A DNA stretch of 64,000 nt from Paenalcaligenes suwonensis (GCF_011290505.1 NZ_JAANPV010000011.1:1-64000), one strand, 5' to 3'. Shown: positions 52,991 to 62,475, numbered from the stretch's first letter. Notes: generated by a model not told the origin, from the sequence alone. Numbers and translations are program-made.

Positions 52991-53019
52991 TTGACAGTAT
53001 GGGTGGCTACTGCCATAAT
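52991..53019 (+). promoter_or_regulatory. Promoter of the initiator tRNA gene
   Basis: TTGACA (52991-52996), 17-base spacer, CATAAT (53014-53019). Eleven of twelve consensus positions. About 77 bases before the tRNA, so a 5' leader is made and processed by RNase P. Confidence 0.75.
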
Positions 53020-53096
53020 ACTGTCTATCGATACAGCAATTGTTTTCGGTACCGCTTTCAAAGTCTCGCTTAAGTGCGTGGCTTTTATTGGTCAGA

Positions 53097-53173
<77 letters not shown>

Positions 53174-53177
53174 ATAC

Positions 53178-53213
53178 AAAACCCCAGTATGAGAAATCAT
53201 GCTGGGGTTTTTC
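53178..53213 (+). terminator. Terminator of tRNA-fMet
   Basis: AAACCCCAG and CTGGGGTTT with a 14-base loop, followed by a T-run. Confidence 0.85.
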
Positions 53214-53349
53214 TTATTGTGCCCTTAGGAAATAACTAAAACAGTCGGCGGCGCAGTGAGCATTTTAAGAGGTTAAGACGCTAACCACCTTATGTTTCAT
53301 GAGGGTAGGGGGACGCTATATCGCACCTTCCCCCAACATGCCCCAGCAT

Positions 53350-56300
53350 TTAGAACCGAATGTTCACATTTGCATTCAGCCCGTTTTGTTTGATGCTAGA
53401 GCCAAATTGTCCCTGATAGGCGATGCTAAACACGGTATTTTTTTTAAGCTGAAAGTCCAGTCCACTTGAAACTAGCAGTGTATTGCGGCCAATACTGGTG
53501 CCGTTAACAGAAAAGTGATGGGATCCAGCAAACCTAGCTTCTGAGTCAGGAGTGATGTCGCCAAAAGCATGGCGCCATGCGACATCCGCACGTGCGGTAA
53601 GCGGGAGCGTATCCTGATTGAGTTCAGCGGTTATACGTAGCCCTAACGAGGACAGCCCTGTATCCATCGTGTTTTTACCTAAGCTCAAGGCTGCACCATG
53701 ACGATCTTTTTCACGGAAGGCATTGGTGTTGAGGTGTACATAAGCAAGGTTGGCATAGGGTTCGATGGCAAGGAATTCGGTTGCTCTATGTGCGTAACCC
53801 AGCTCACCAAATATCTGAAACGTGTTGGCTTTGTAATCGGCGGAGAGCGTGTCCTCAAACCCTGCAAACGCGACTGAGCGCTTCATGTCTATGTTGTGCC
53901 AGGTGTAGGACAAGCCTGAGCGAAAGGCCAGCACTCCTTGGGTGTAGTTGGCCGCTGTGCCAGCATAGGCGCCGATGGTGTAATCGTCACTTTTGGCCGA
54001 AGACTGACGGTCATTCAAGCGGAAGTTCGTGTGGCTGTAACCTGCCAGTAAACCCAAACGCCATGCGTCAAACGCAGGCATATCAACACCCATTAGAAAA
54101 CCACTGACTCTGGTTTTGCTCTCGGCTACGTTGTGGTTGCCGGAAAGCGTTGTCCAGTCACCAAAACCGTGTGCCCACAGTGCAGGTTGATCCAAAGAGC
54201 GGATGGCGGGCAGGTCTGTGCTAGCAAAACTGGGTGATAACTGTTTATACGCTGCCGTACGGATATAAGCGCTGTTATTGAGCAGGGAAGACTGTATCGC
54301 CGCATAGGCCTCACTAGACAGTTGGTCATAGGCCTGACGCGCTTCTTTGCCGTTCAGAAATAACAGGTGGTCGTGTAAGACTGCGCCTTCGCCCTGACTT
54401 TGTAGTGCTGTGGCTGTGCTTCGTTGGTTAGCGGTGGCAGCTATATCTGCAAAAGCAACGGCAGAGCGGCTGGTATCGAGAAAGACATGGTTGGCATCAT
54501 AATTCAGCGCAAAGTTGATGAAAGGTGTTTGGGCAACCAAATCACCGCTTAAATCGCCGTAGCTACCGACTACACCATTGGATGCGCTGAGTAGGGTGTA
54601 GCGCGTTGTTGCACCACCGCTGCCAACCCCTTGGCGCATTAGTTCAAGTGAGGCATCGTTATCAATTTGTGCAGCACCATTGACGGCAATCTTGTCTGCA
54701 CCAACTCCCATAGACAGCCCAGCTACATAGGTAGAACCTGCTTGCTGATTAAAAGAGCCATTGACGGTTAATGTGCCTAGTGCGTGTGTGGCATCAAGGG
54801 TGCTACCGGGAGACACCTTCCCGCCTTGTACGAGGGTGAGATCACCAACCGAACCTGTGCCAGCTAACTGACCCGCCTGTGAGACGTGAGTGGCGGAGGT
54901 AATGCTACCGTTGACTTCCAAGCTACCGCCTACAATGTTGGTGGGGCCTTGATAGGTGCTTTGTCCTGTCAGTACCAGTACACCGTCCCCGCGTTTGGTG
55001 AGGTTACCTATACCAGAAATAGCGTTTGACCAGATAGAGGAAACGCCTTGTGTGTCCACATCAAACACGCCGGTGTAACGAAACTCCATGGGGCCATCAA
55101 CGGCGGCACCTAGATTCAGTAGGCCTTGGCCAAATTTATCATGATCGGTGTAGCCGTTTTTTGTGGTGGTGGTTAACAAGGTTTCAATGGTTTGGCGTGC
55201 CGTCATATAGGGAAAGGCAGAGCGTACAACCGCCGCTGCACCGGCCACATGCGGCGATGCCATGGAGGTTCCTTGTAGGTGTTGGTAGGGACGATTGCCA
55301 TTGATGCTGTCGCCTTGTGGCCAGGTGGAGTAAATACCGTCCTTATCATTGGATGTCATGTCTCCACCGGGGGCCGCCATACACCACTCGGCGGTGGCGC
55401 CGCATTCATTGCTGTAAGGCGCGAGATTACCGTGCTTATCAACCGCGACCACGACGATCAGAGAGCCTGCTAAGTCAGAAAAATCCATATTCTGTAAGGC
55501 AGGATCAGTAGGGCTTAAGAAACTATAGGTGTTTGGATTTTCAGGATCAAAGGCGTCGTCTTCTGTGTCGAGCAAACGAATGTTTCCGCTACGGATAACA
55601 TCAGGCGTAATCAGCGGGAGCATCCCATTTCCCGTGGGCATCGCGGTATAGGCACCGGGCTGATCTTGGCGTTCATTACCCGCAGCAAACACCATCACTA
55701 CATCGCTGTCAGCGGCATGCTTCATGGCATGGTAGGTTTGCCATAACTCTTCAGGGCTTTCGGCTATAGGTTGATAGCTTAGTACCTGATAGTGCGGATT
55801 AAGCGTGCCATCCTCAAGCAACAGATTTGGAAAAGCGTTAGGCCCATAACTACCATTAATGACTTTTGCGCCGTGGTCGGCAGCATAAATCAGAGCTTGG
55901 TTATCCGGAGTCCAGTCTGCATCGCGCCCTGTAACTTCAATGGCGCGTAAGGGCATCAGTATCGCGTCATAGGCCACACCTTGCATGCCAGAACCATTGC
56001 GACCAGCGGCGATAATTCCCGCAACATGGTCGCCGTGCCCAGCAAGGGAGCCGTCGCTTTGATCAATGCCTGGAAACACATTATGGGTGGCTTGGTCGTC
56101 GCCAAAGTTAAACAACAGAGGTGACACACGACCTGCGTATTCTGGGTGATTGGCGTCTAGCCCAGAGTCGATCACAGCAACGATAATGCCTTTTCCTGTA
56201 TAGCCTTTTAGATAGGCGGGCAGGGCATTGATCATGCCTAGTCCCCAGTTGGCACGGTATTCTGCATCGGCTACAGGTGGGGGCGTTGAGGAGGTTTGTG

Positions 56301-56373
56301 CATAGACCAAGCTAGGCGTTATGAGTGCCGAGCTTAGGGATATCAGTATTATTTTTTTTCTTAAGCCATACAT
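53350..56373 (-). CDS. Subtilisin-like autotransporter protease
   Basis: 1007-aa type V secreted protein of the SphB1/NalP kind. Signal peptide (cut after ...PSLVYA, residue 25); S8 peptidase domain with Asp69 (VIDSGLD), His113 (GHGDHVAG) and Ser370 (GTSMASPHVAG); a beta-helical passenger region with autotransporter-associated repeats (GNLTKRGDGVLVLTG, NIVGGSLEVNGSI); and a 12-strand outer-membrane beta-barrel ending in ...NANVNIRF with a terminal Phe. All catalytic residues are kept. The ATG at 56373 has GAGGG upstream; an ATG at 56397 lacks one. Such proteins process other surface proteins. Divergent from a second autotransporter with a related barrel. Confidence 0.93.
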   Translation of the reverse strand: MYGLRKKIILISLSSALITPSLVYAQTSSTPPPVADAEYRANWGLGMINALPAYLKGYTGKGIIVAVIDSGLDANHPEYAGRVSPLLFNFGDDQATHNVFPGIDQSDGSLAGHGDHVAGIIAAGRNGSGMQGVAYDAILMPLRAIEVTGRDADWTPDNQALIYAADHGAKVINGSYGPNAFPNLLLEDGTLNPHYQVLSYQPIAESPEELWQTYHAMKHAADSDVVMVFAAGNERQDQPGAYTAMPTGNGMLPLITPDVIRSGNIRLLDTEDDAFDPENPNTYSFLSPTDPALQNMDFSDLAGSLIVVVAVDKHGNLAPYSNECGATAEWCMAAPGGDMTSNDKDGIYSTWPQGDSINGNRPYQHLQGTSMASPHVAGAAAVVRSAFPYMTARQTIETLLTTTTKNGYTDHDKFGQGLLNLGAAVDGPMEFRYTGVFDVDTQGVSSIWSNAISGIGNLTKRGDGVLVLTGQSTYQGPTNIVGGSLEVNGSITSATHVSQAGQLAGTGSVGDLTLVQGGKVSPGSTLDATHALGTLTVNGSFNQQAGSTYVAGLSMGVGADKIAVNGAAQIDNDASLELMRQGVGSGGATTRYTLLSASNGVVGSYGDLSGDLVAQTPFINFALNYDANHVFLDTSRSAVAFADIAATANQRSTATALQSQGEGAVLHDHLLFLNGKEARQAYDQLSSEAYAAIQSSLLNNSAYIRTAAYKQLSPSFASTDLPAIRSLDQPALWAHGFGDWTTLSGNHNVAESKTRVSGFLMGVDMPAFDAWRLGLLAGYSHTNFRLNDRQSSAKSDDYTIGAYAGTAANYTQGVLAFRSGLSYTWHNIDMKRSVAFAGFEDTLSADYKANTFQIFGELGYAHRATEFLAIEPYANLAYVHLNTNAFREKDRHGAALSLGKNTMDTGLSSLGLRITAELNQDTLPLTARADVAWRHAFGDITPDSEARFAGSHHFSVNGTSIGRNTLLVSSGLDFQLKKNTVFSIAYQGQFGSSIKQNGLNANVNIRF

Positions 56374-56440
56374 AAAAGTCACCCTCACATCATTCATTGT
56401 TATTTAGCGCCATAGTAATGGTGCTGTGCAGCGATTGGCT

Positions 56441-56500
56441 ATCACTGAAAATGGGTAGTAGGGGCAGCGCTGACTGCCGTATATACCAGTTTTCAGTGAT
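56441..56500. repeat. 60-base interrupted palindrome between divergent autotransporter genes
   Basis: Three nested inverted repeats share one centre (56470/56471): ATCACTGAAAA (56441-56451) with TTTTCAGTGAT (56490-56500); GGTA (54-57) with TACC (84-87); GGCAG (63-67) with CTGCC (74-78). One or two G-U/G-C pairs extend it outward. Possible operator for a dimeric regulator, RNA hairpin or cruciform. It lies 68 bases from one start and 107 from the other. Confidence 0.65.
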
Positions 56501-56606
56501 GGTTTTGCGCTATGTGGAACAGTATGATTAGTACCGCGCGCAGGTGGGTATCGCTGCGTTTCCAAAAAAACATATAGGCAGTGGATACCTCGTTGAGGAG
56601 GAAATA

Positions 56607-59600
56607 ATGACATTCAAGTTGATCGCAAGGCCGGTACTGTTACCTTGTTTATCTAGCAGCCTTCTGTACGTGGCGCTGAGTAACCCCGCTGCGGCAATTA
56701 GTTCTCATGTGGTCGAGAGTGCTGACGGCGCTCCCTTTATTACGCTGCGGTTTTTTGATGTGGGTGATGGGCCTTATGCGGCTGGCCCAGCGTCGACTTG
56801 GAACCTGAGTGACCAGCACAAAGCACAACTTATTGCGGCAACACACTATTGGTCAGAGATTATTCAGCCCGTAACTGGGAAAAACCCAGCTATCCTGAAT
56901 GTGGGTACAGCGACGGGGAATTGGGGAGGCTCGGCTTCAAGCCATAATGCCACGATGCAGGACGGTGCGCCTACGACGGTACAGGCAGCATTGACCGATC
57001 AGTATTACACCAATCTGAGCTATGGCGCGCACGGTGCTATTACAGTAACCGACAAAGTTGGCACAATGGATTGGTCTGCAGCTCCCTATACGCCGTCCCA
57101 TATCGCGCTGAGTAGCGAAACGTCGTTAAGTACAGTGATGATCCACGAAATAGCGCATGCTCTAGGTGTGGCCTCGAATGCGTTCAGTGTGATAGATCAA
57201 AATAACAATCGGGTAGCAGGATTTGGTGATAGTAATTATTACGGATTTGATGCCTGGAGCATGCATTTACGTGATGATAATGACAATCCAGCAAGGGCTG
57301 GGCAATATATCAATTGCAATGGTTGTTATGTTCCTGCTGGTGAGGATGCTTTTGATGTACGCAACGATCAAGCCTATTTTACTGGTAGCCATGTCAGTGA
57401 CGTGTTGAATGGGGCAATGAAAGGTCTGCCAATGCGTATTGGTACGGATTATGGCCCTTACGATCAACCGTTTTTCAGTCATATAGAGCTAAAAAATGGG
57501 CTGATGAGTCATCAGTATTATCGTAATTACACGACGTTGATGGAAGCCGAGTTAGCCGCTTTACAAGACATAGGCTACACCATTGATAGGCGCAATTTTT
57601 ATGGCAGCTCTGTGTATGGGGATGGACAGACACTCACCAATAACAATCCTTATTTTGGGCGCAATGCAACCGGTACGGATTACCTTGCTAATACCTATAA
57701 CAGCGCGACGCTAGGCTTAGGGTTGCATGTGTATGGTAGTCATAACAGCATTACCCAGAATGCTGATTTATTGTCGGCCGGAGCTGGTGGCGGTGGTATT
57801 CGTGTTGATGGTGAAGGTAATAACCTGAAGATTGCACCGGGTGTGCGTGTCTATGCAGATGGTGAAAATGGTCGTGCGGTTATGTTTGCCTATGGTAAAG
57901 ATCACACCTTAACCCACCGTGGTGATGTTCAAGCACTGGGTGATAACGGTATCGCGGTTAGCTTTGATTTTGGCCATAATTCGCGTGGTGATGCAACGGG
58001 TTACCGTGGTTCCTATATTCTCTCTACATACGATAGTACCCCTCAGAAAGACGCGCAGATTTGGTCTGAATTGAATGGTGCTTTGGTTTCAAGCTTTGAT
58101 TTGACGGGTCGTGTGGCTGGGAAAAAAGCGGCAATTTTCATGTCTGAAAATGCGTACGTTGAAGATATCAATGTGATGCAGGGCGCACATATTTCTGGCG
58201 ATATCATTTCAGACTACTCAGAACTGGACGACAATCATAACCTGCGTTTGACGCAGCTTCGTTTCGGTCTAGAGGCTGACGAAGAAGGGCGCGCCACACA
58301 TCACGCAGACGCGAATTTTGCCATTGGCTATGCGGGTAACATTGTGGGTCAGAATATCTCCTTCCAAGCGTTAGGGGGCACGTCTGTACTGACAGGTAAC
58401 CATGACCTCTTTGAAGTGTTGGTGGACCGAAATGCAACACTGGCGGGGCGTGGTGAGTACACCATCGCGACGAATCGTTATTTTAATAACCGTGGCACGT
58501 TGTTTGTTCCTCAGGTAGGCGACGCCATCACAGTGCATGGCAACTATGATCAGACCGCAGCAGGTACCTTGCAGGTAGCGTTTAACAATCAACAGCAGAT
58601 CAGTAGTCTGATTGTGAATGGTCGCGCAGATATTGATGGCAGCATCATGTTTACACCCGAACAAGGCTACTACCATAATGGCTTCACGGTGACGTCAGAC
58701 CAGTGGCTGCAAGCCAATGCGATCAATGGCGGGTTTACGGATATGTCTACCGCGATTGTGTCCCCAACGCTTACCGCGACAACTACCGATAATGGTCAGA
58801 ATAGCTATACGGTTGCTTTAGGCCGCCAAGAGGATGCCTATTCGCACTATGCGGATGGTCAGAATGCTCAGGCAGTTGGTGTGGCTCTTTATGGGGTAGC
58901 AAACAGCGAAACCCCAGAGCTGCAGGGGCTGATTACCATGCTGGACTTTTCAGCAATAGATGGTTCCGATATTCGTGCTGCTTTGCCGCAATTGTCCAGT
59001 GAGGCTTATGCGTCTGCACAAGGAGTTTTGATGCAGGACAGTGCGGCAACGCGTAACGCGGCGAATAACCGTTTGCAGCAAGCCTTTGGCCCAGAGTTTT
59101 CCGTAGCGGTGGCACAGGCGAGTAAGGATGCAAGCGGTACGGCTGCTTGGGTATCCATGCACAATCGCTGGAATAAGCAATCGGGTAATAGCAATACAGC
59201 ACGTACTACCTCCACACTGGATGGATTTACCATGGGTGTTGATACCAGTCTTAACCAGAACTGGCGTCTGGGCGTGTTAGCCGGCTATGGTCATTCCTCG
59301 TTCAAGATCAGAGATCGTGCTGCTTCGGGTTCTAGCAATACTTACAGCTTAGGGGCTTATGCAGGCAGTGAGTGGGAGGTTGCCGGTGGGGCATTGGGTC
59401 TGCGTAGCGGGCTTGCCTATGCCTGGCATGATGTGGACATGAAGCGCTCTGTGGCGTTTGCTGGTTTTAGTGACTCGCTGTCTGCGGATTACAAGGCGGG
59501 TACTTTCCAGGTTTTTGGTGAAGTGGGCTATAAGCTGAATGTGAGCCAGAGTACTGTGGTAGAGCCGTATGCTAGTGTGGCCTATGTTCGCCTGCATACA

Positions 59601-59978
59601 GACGGCTTTGATGAAAAAGGCAAAAATGGTGTTGCGCTGGCCGTTAATTCGGCCACCATGGACACCACCTTATCGACGCTAGGTGTGCGGGTTGCAGGTA
59701 GTATGGACCTTGGCAATGCTGCCGTCACTGCGCGGGCTGATCTGGGGTGGAGGCACGCTTCTGGCGATGTGATACCAACGTCAACTGCTAGCTTTGTAGC
59801 TGGGTCCAACAACTTTGTCGCGCTTGGTAACTCCATAGGCAAAGATACGGCGTTGGTGGAAACTGGGTTTGATGTGGCGCTAAGCAAAAACGCCAAGTTT
59901 GGGGTGTCGTATCAGGGGCAGTTCGGTTCAGGCTTGAATCAGAACGGCGTGAATGCGCACGTTAACGTGAGGTTCTGA
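56607..59978 (+). CDS. Autotransporter with HExxH metalloprotease-like passenger
   Basis: 1123 aa. Signal peptide (about 1-30, SNPAAA). The passenger carries H180-E-I-A-H184-A-L-G187, a zinc-protease motif, in the setting STVMIHEIAHALG, and further on GLMSHQYYRNYTTLMEAELAALQDIGY, which resembles the Met-turn and closing helix of metzincin-like domains. The position of the usual third ligand (HExxHxxGxxH/D) is Ser190, so the third ligand is not clear. A beta-helix region follows, then an autotransporter barrel ending ...NAHVNVRF, closely like that of the divergent subtilase. AGGAGG precedes ATG 56607; the longer frame to 56544 is rejected. Substrate unknown. Confidence 0.87.
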   Translation: MTFKLIARPVLLPCLSSSLLYVALSNPAAAISSHVVESADGAPFITLRFFDVGDGPYAAGPASTWNLSDQHKAQLIAATHYWSEIIQPVTGKNPAILNVGTATGNWGGSASSHNATMQDGAPTTVQAALTDQYYTNLSYGAHGAITVTDKVGTMDWSAAPYTPSHIALSSETSLSTVMIHEIAHALGVASNAFSVIDQNNNRVAGFGDSNYYGFDAWSMHLRDDNDNPARAGQYINCNGCYVPAGEDAFDVRNDQAYFTGSHVSDVLNGAMKGLPMRIGTDYGPYDQPFFSHIELKNGLMSHQYYRNYTTLMEAELAALQDIGYTIDRRNFYGSSVYGDGQTLTNNNPYFGRNATGTDYLANTYNSATLGLGLHVYGSHNSITQNADLLSAGAGGGGIRVDGEGNNLKIAPGVRVYADGENGRAVMFAYGKDHTLTHRGDVQALGDNGIAVSFDFGHNSRGDATGYRGSYILSTYDSTPQKDAQIWSELNGALVSSFDLTGRVAGKKAAIFMSENAYVEDINVMQGAHISGDIISDYSELDDNHNLRLTQLRFGLEADEEGRATHHADANFAIGYAGNIVGQNISFQALGGTSVLTGNHDLFEVLVDRNATLAGRGEYTIATNRYFNNRGTLFVPQVGDAITVHGNYDQTAAGTLQVAFNNQQQISSLIVNGRADIDGSIMFTPEQGYYHNGFTVTSDQWLQANAINGGFTDMSTAIVSPTLTATTTDNGQNSYTVALGRQEDAYSHYADGQNAQAVGVALYGVANSETPELQGLITMLDFSAIDGSDIRAALPQLSSEAYASAQGVLMQDSAATRNAANNRLQQAFGPEFSVAVAQASKDASGTAAWVSMHNRWNKQSGNSNTARTTSTLDGFTMGVDTSLNQNWRLGVLAGYGHSSFKIRDRAASGSSNTYSLGAYAGSEWEVAGGALGLRSGLAYAWHDVDMKRSVAFAGFSDSLSADYKAGTFQVFGEVGYKLNVSQSTVVEPYASVAYVRLHTDGFDEKGKNGVALAVNSATMDTTLSTLGVRVAGSMDLGNAAVTARADLGWRHASGDVIPTSTASFVAGSNNFVALGNSIGKDTALVETGFDVALSKNAKFGVSYQGQFGSGLNQNGVNAHVNVRF

Positions 59979-60004
59979 GGAAAGCGTAGAACGTACAACT
60001 CATA

Positions 60005-60033
60005 AAAACGGGGCGCATTAAGCGCCCCGTTTC
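60005..60033. terminator. Terminator after the metalloprotease autotransporter
   Basis: AAAACGGGGCG, loop, CGCCCCGTTT. Symmetric, so it can serve both directions, including the mini-gene that ends at 60051 on the minus strand. Confidence 0.85.
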
Positions 60034-60050
60034 GTGTTCATGGCTAGGGG

Positions 60051-60182
60051 TTAAATGATGCAGGCCCCGCCTTCGCAGTCGTTGCTAGCTTCTATCTCTT
60101 CTTGGTTATCAATGAACTCTTGATGCTTTTCGTTGAGTTTTTTCTCCATCTCTTCGTCTAATTCAAAGTTATCAATATCCAT
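60051..60182 (-). CDS. 43-aa acidic mini-protein with two Cys near its end
   Basis: ATG at 60182 (minus) with TTAGGTGA about five bases upstream; stop at 60051-60053. The product is strongly acidic and helical (MDIDNFELDEEMEKKLNEKH), then QEEIEASND, and ends CEGGACII. No signal peptide is present. A TATACT -10 element with CTGACT at 18 bases lies upstream, and TAGGTGA of the ribosome site forms an inverted repeat with TCACCTA at the promoter (60187-60193/60222-60228). Possible roles: metal-binding peptide, small regulator or precursor of a modified peptide; none can be proven from sequence. Confidence 0.65.
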   Translation of the reverse strand: MDIDNFELDEEMEKKLNEKHQEFIDNQEEIEASNDCEGGACII

Positions 60183-60267
60183 GTTTTCACCTAAGCAGAG
60201 TTGAGTTATGCCGCTCCAGTATAGGTGATTTGGGTGGCTGTAGTCAGGGCGTGCTCGTTATTATTTA

Positions 60268-61176
60268 TTACGCCACGCTCAGTTCTGCCTCTAGCATTTT
60301 CAGCATGGCATGTACCTTAGGCTGCAATTGGCGTCCTAGCGGCCACAGCAAGTGTAAGGCTAGCCCCTCTACGGCCAACTCGGGTAAGACAATAATTAAT
60401 TCGCCTCGCTCTAGTTCATCGTGTATTAACCAGGTCGCCAGTTGTGCCATACCAAAGCCAGCTTTAACGGCAGCGACTTGTGCTTCACCGTTGCCCACGA
60501 CCATACGCCCCTCAATAGCATGACGCTCGGTATGGTGCTGGCTATGTGCGAGTAACCAAGGGCTGGTTGTACCATCGGCTTTACCGTAAAGCACCGCATC
60601 GTGTGTGAGCAACTGCTCTATAGAGTGGGGTGTGCCGCGACGCGCCAGATAGCTGGGGGCAGCACAAAACACTAAACGTTCTTTACCGAGGTAGTGATGC
60701 CCGATGGTAGTAGGCCAGTGCTCTGGGCCGCCTATGCGTACGGCAATGTCTATATTGTCGTCGTGCAAATCACTGAATCGGTCGCTAAGAGAAATATGTG
60801 GTCGTAAATAAGGGTGCTGTGTCGCAAATTGCAGCACAGTAGGCCACACATGTAAGCGCCCAAAGGTAGCGGGGGCATCAATGCGTAAACGGCCAGCAGG
60901 CGCATGATGGTGTGCAGAGAGTACGGCTTCAGCTTCTTTAAGCTCTTTGAGTACACGCTGGCAAGTGACGTAAAACGCCGTACCAGCATCGGTGAGCGTT
61001 AGCGTGCGAGTAGTGCGTTCAAATAACCGTACGCCTAGGCGGCTTTCTAACTTGGCGACGCTTTTACTAATGGCGGAGTTAGTGAGATTGAGTCGCTCAG
61101 CAGCAGCGGTAAAACTGCCAGCATCAGCGGTGACTACAAAGTTTTCTATGCCTTTAAGGCGCTCGCTTTGATTCAT
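60268..61176 (-). CDS. LysR-family transcriptional regulator
   Basis: 302 aa from ATG 61176 (the frame opens further to 61227). Helix-turn-helix at residues about 5-60 (IENFVVTADAGSFTAAAERLNLTNSAISKSVAKLE in two parts), then the effector-binding domain. It is divergent from an MFS exporter gene, which is the classical arrangement for a LysR regulator and its target. Binding sites are proposed between the two genes. Its inducer is unknown. Confidence 0.9.
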   Translation of the reverse strand: MNQSERLKGIENFVVTADAGSFTAAAERLNLTNSAISKSVAKLESRLGVRLFERTTRTLTLTDAGTAFYVTCQRVLKELKEAEAVLSAHHHAPAGRLRIDAPATFGRLHVWPTVLQFATQHPYLRPHISLSDRFSDLHDDNIDIAVRIGGPEHWPTTIGHHYLGKERLVFCAAPSYLARRGTPHSIEQLLTHDAVLYGKADGTTSPWLLAHSQHHTERHAIEGRMVVGNGEAQVAAVKAGFGMAQLATWLIHDELERGELIIVLPELAVEGLALHLLWPLGRQLQPKVHAMLKMLEAELSVA

Positions 61177-61194
61177 GCTAGCTCTTTTATTGGG

Positions 61195-61207
61195 GGAATT
61201 TAATTCC
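61195..61207. promoter_or_regulatory. Probable LysR operator
   Basis: GGAATT-T-AATTCC is a perfect palindrome 19 bases from the regulator start. A second copy of its half, TTTAATTC, lies at 61240-61247, 41 bases (about four helical turns) away on the MFS side, suggesting a regulatory and an activation site of the LysR type. Confidence 0.5.
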
Positions 61208-61290
61208 ATAGTTATAAGAAAAAACATCCAAGATAAGAGTTTAATTCTTAAATAGACTGTATGCCATCGTAGCTATAACAGGGAATAGTA

Positions 61291-62475
61291 ATGTCGGTTG
61301 GCGTAGCATCTGATTCTGCAATGCATGCAGAGAAAAGCACGTGGTCTATTGTTATGCTGGCAGTGGCAGCGTTTGTGATTGTGACCACAGAATATGTGAT
61401 TGTGGGGTTGTTGCCCGTTCTCGCACGCGATATGGGGGTAACAATATCGGTGGCGGGGCAGTTGGTGACGCTGTTTGCGTTTACGGTGATGGTGTGTGGG
61501 CCAGTATTAACAGTACTGTTGTCACATGTAGAGCGTAAACGTTTATTTGTCAGCATCTTACTGATATTTGCGGCTGCCAATGCGCTGGCAGCGGTGGCAT
61601 CCAGCTTATGGGTGTTGGCCATAGCGCGTTTTATACCTGCATTGGTGCTCCCGGTGTTTTGGGGAACTGCCAGCGAAACTGCAGCCCAAATAGTGGGAGT
61701 AAAGCGTGCGGGTCGTGCGGTATCGCAGGTTTATCTGGGTATTTCAGCCGCCTTGTTGTTTGGCATTCCGTTAGGAACGGTAGCGGCTACCCACTTTGGC
61801 TGGCGCAGTACATTTTGGTTGTTGGCGGGGTTGGCGTTAGTGATGGCGGTAGGTTTGGCTGTGTGGATGCCAACCGTAGCGCAACCACACCGACTCGCTA
61901 TTCGTGAGCAATTACGCATTTTTCACGATAGACGTTTTGTGTTGAATATCGTGTTATCAGTGCTGGTGTTTACCGCCATGTTCACCGCCTATACGTATTT
62001 GGCGGATATGTTAGAAACCGTCGCTAAGGTTAAGGCTACACAGGTAGGTTGGTGGTTGATGGGGTTTGGGGCAGTAGGCTTAGTGGGGAATTGGCTGGGT
62101 GGTCGTTATGTGGATCGCAGTCCGTTGGGTAGTACGGTAGTGTGTGTAGCAGTGATGGGGTTAGGGATGACGACCAGTGTGCTTGGTGCTCAGTCGTGGT
62201 TTTGGCTGATGCTGGCTTTGGCGGTTTGGGGTATAGCGTACACGGCACTTTTTCCTATTTGCCAAGTGCGGGTGATGAAGGCTGCTACCCATGCACAAGC
62301 GTTGGCTGGCACCTTAAATGTCTCGGCGGCGAATGCCGGTACAGGCTTGGGGGCAATGCTGGGTGGGGCGGTGATTCCCGTGTTAGGTACAGAAAGTATC
62401 GTGTATGTGGCAACAGTTATCGCTGTAGTGGCATGTGCGTTAGCGATAGCGATGATGCGACGCGTGGGCGGCTAG
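61291..62475 (+). CDS. MFS transporter, DHA1 family
   Basis: 394 aa with twelve helices. It has the N-terminal half helices with TTEYVIVGLLPVLARDMGV, typical of the AraJ/YdhP sugar-efflux or drug-efflux group, and GGRYVDRSPLGST in the middle loop. The ATG at 61291 has only a weak site (GGGAA). The divergent LysR gene probably controls it. Substrate unknown. Confidence 0.87.
   Translation: MSVGVASDSAMHAEKSTWSIVMLAVAAFVIVTTEYVIVGLLPVLARDMGVTISVAGQLVTLFAFTVMVCGPVLTVLLSHVERKRLFVSILLIFAAANALAAVASSLWVLAIARFIPALVLPVFWGTASETAAQIVGVKRAGRAVSQVYLGISAALLFGIPLGTVAATHFGWRSTFWLLAGLALVMAVGLAVWMPTVAQPHRLAIREQLRIFHDRRFVLNIVLSVLVFTAMFTAYTYLADMLETVAKVKATQVGWWLMGFGAVGLVGNWLGGRYVDRSPLGSTVVCVAVMGLGMTTSVLGAQSWFWLMLALAVWGIAYTALFPICQVRVMKAATHAQALAGTLNVSAANAGTGLGAMLGGAVIPVLGTESIVYVATVIAVVACALAIAMMRRVGG

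Noticed and set aside
56441-56500. Invertible promoter (phase-variation switch) between the autotransporters
   Set aside because: The spacer is only 38 bases and no recombinase is nearby; a symmetric binding site or hairpin is more likely.
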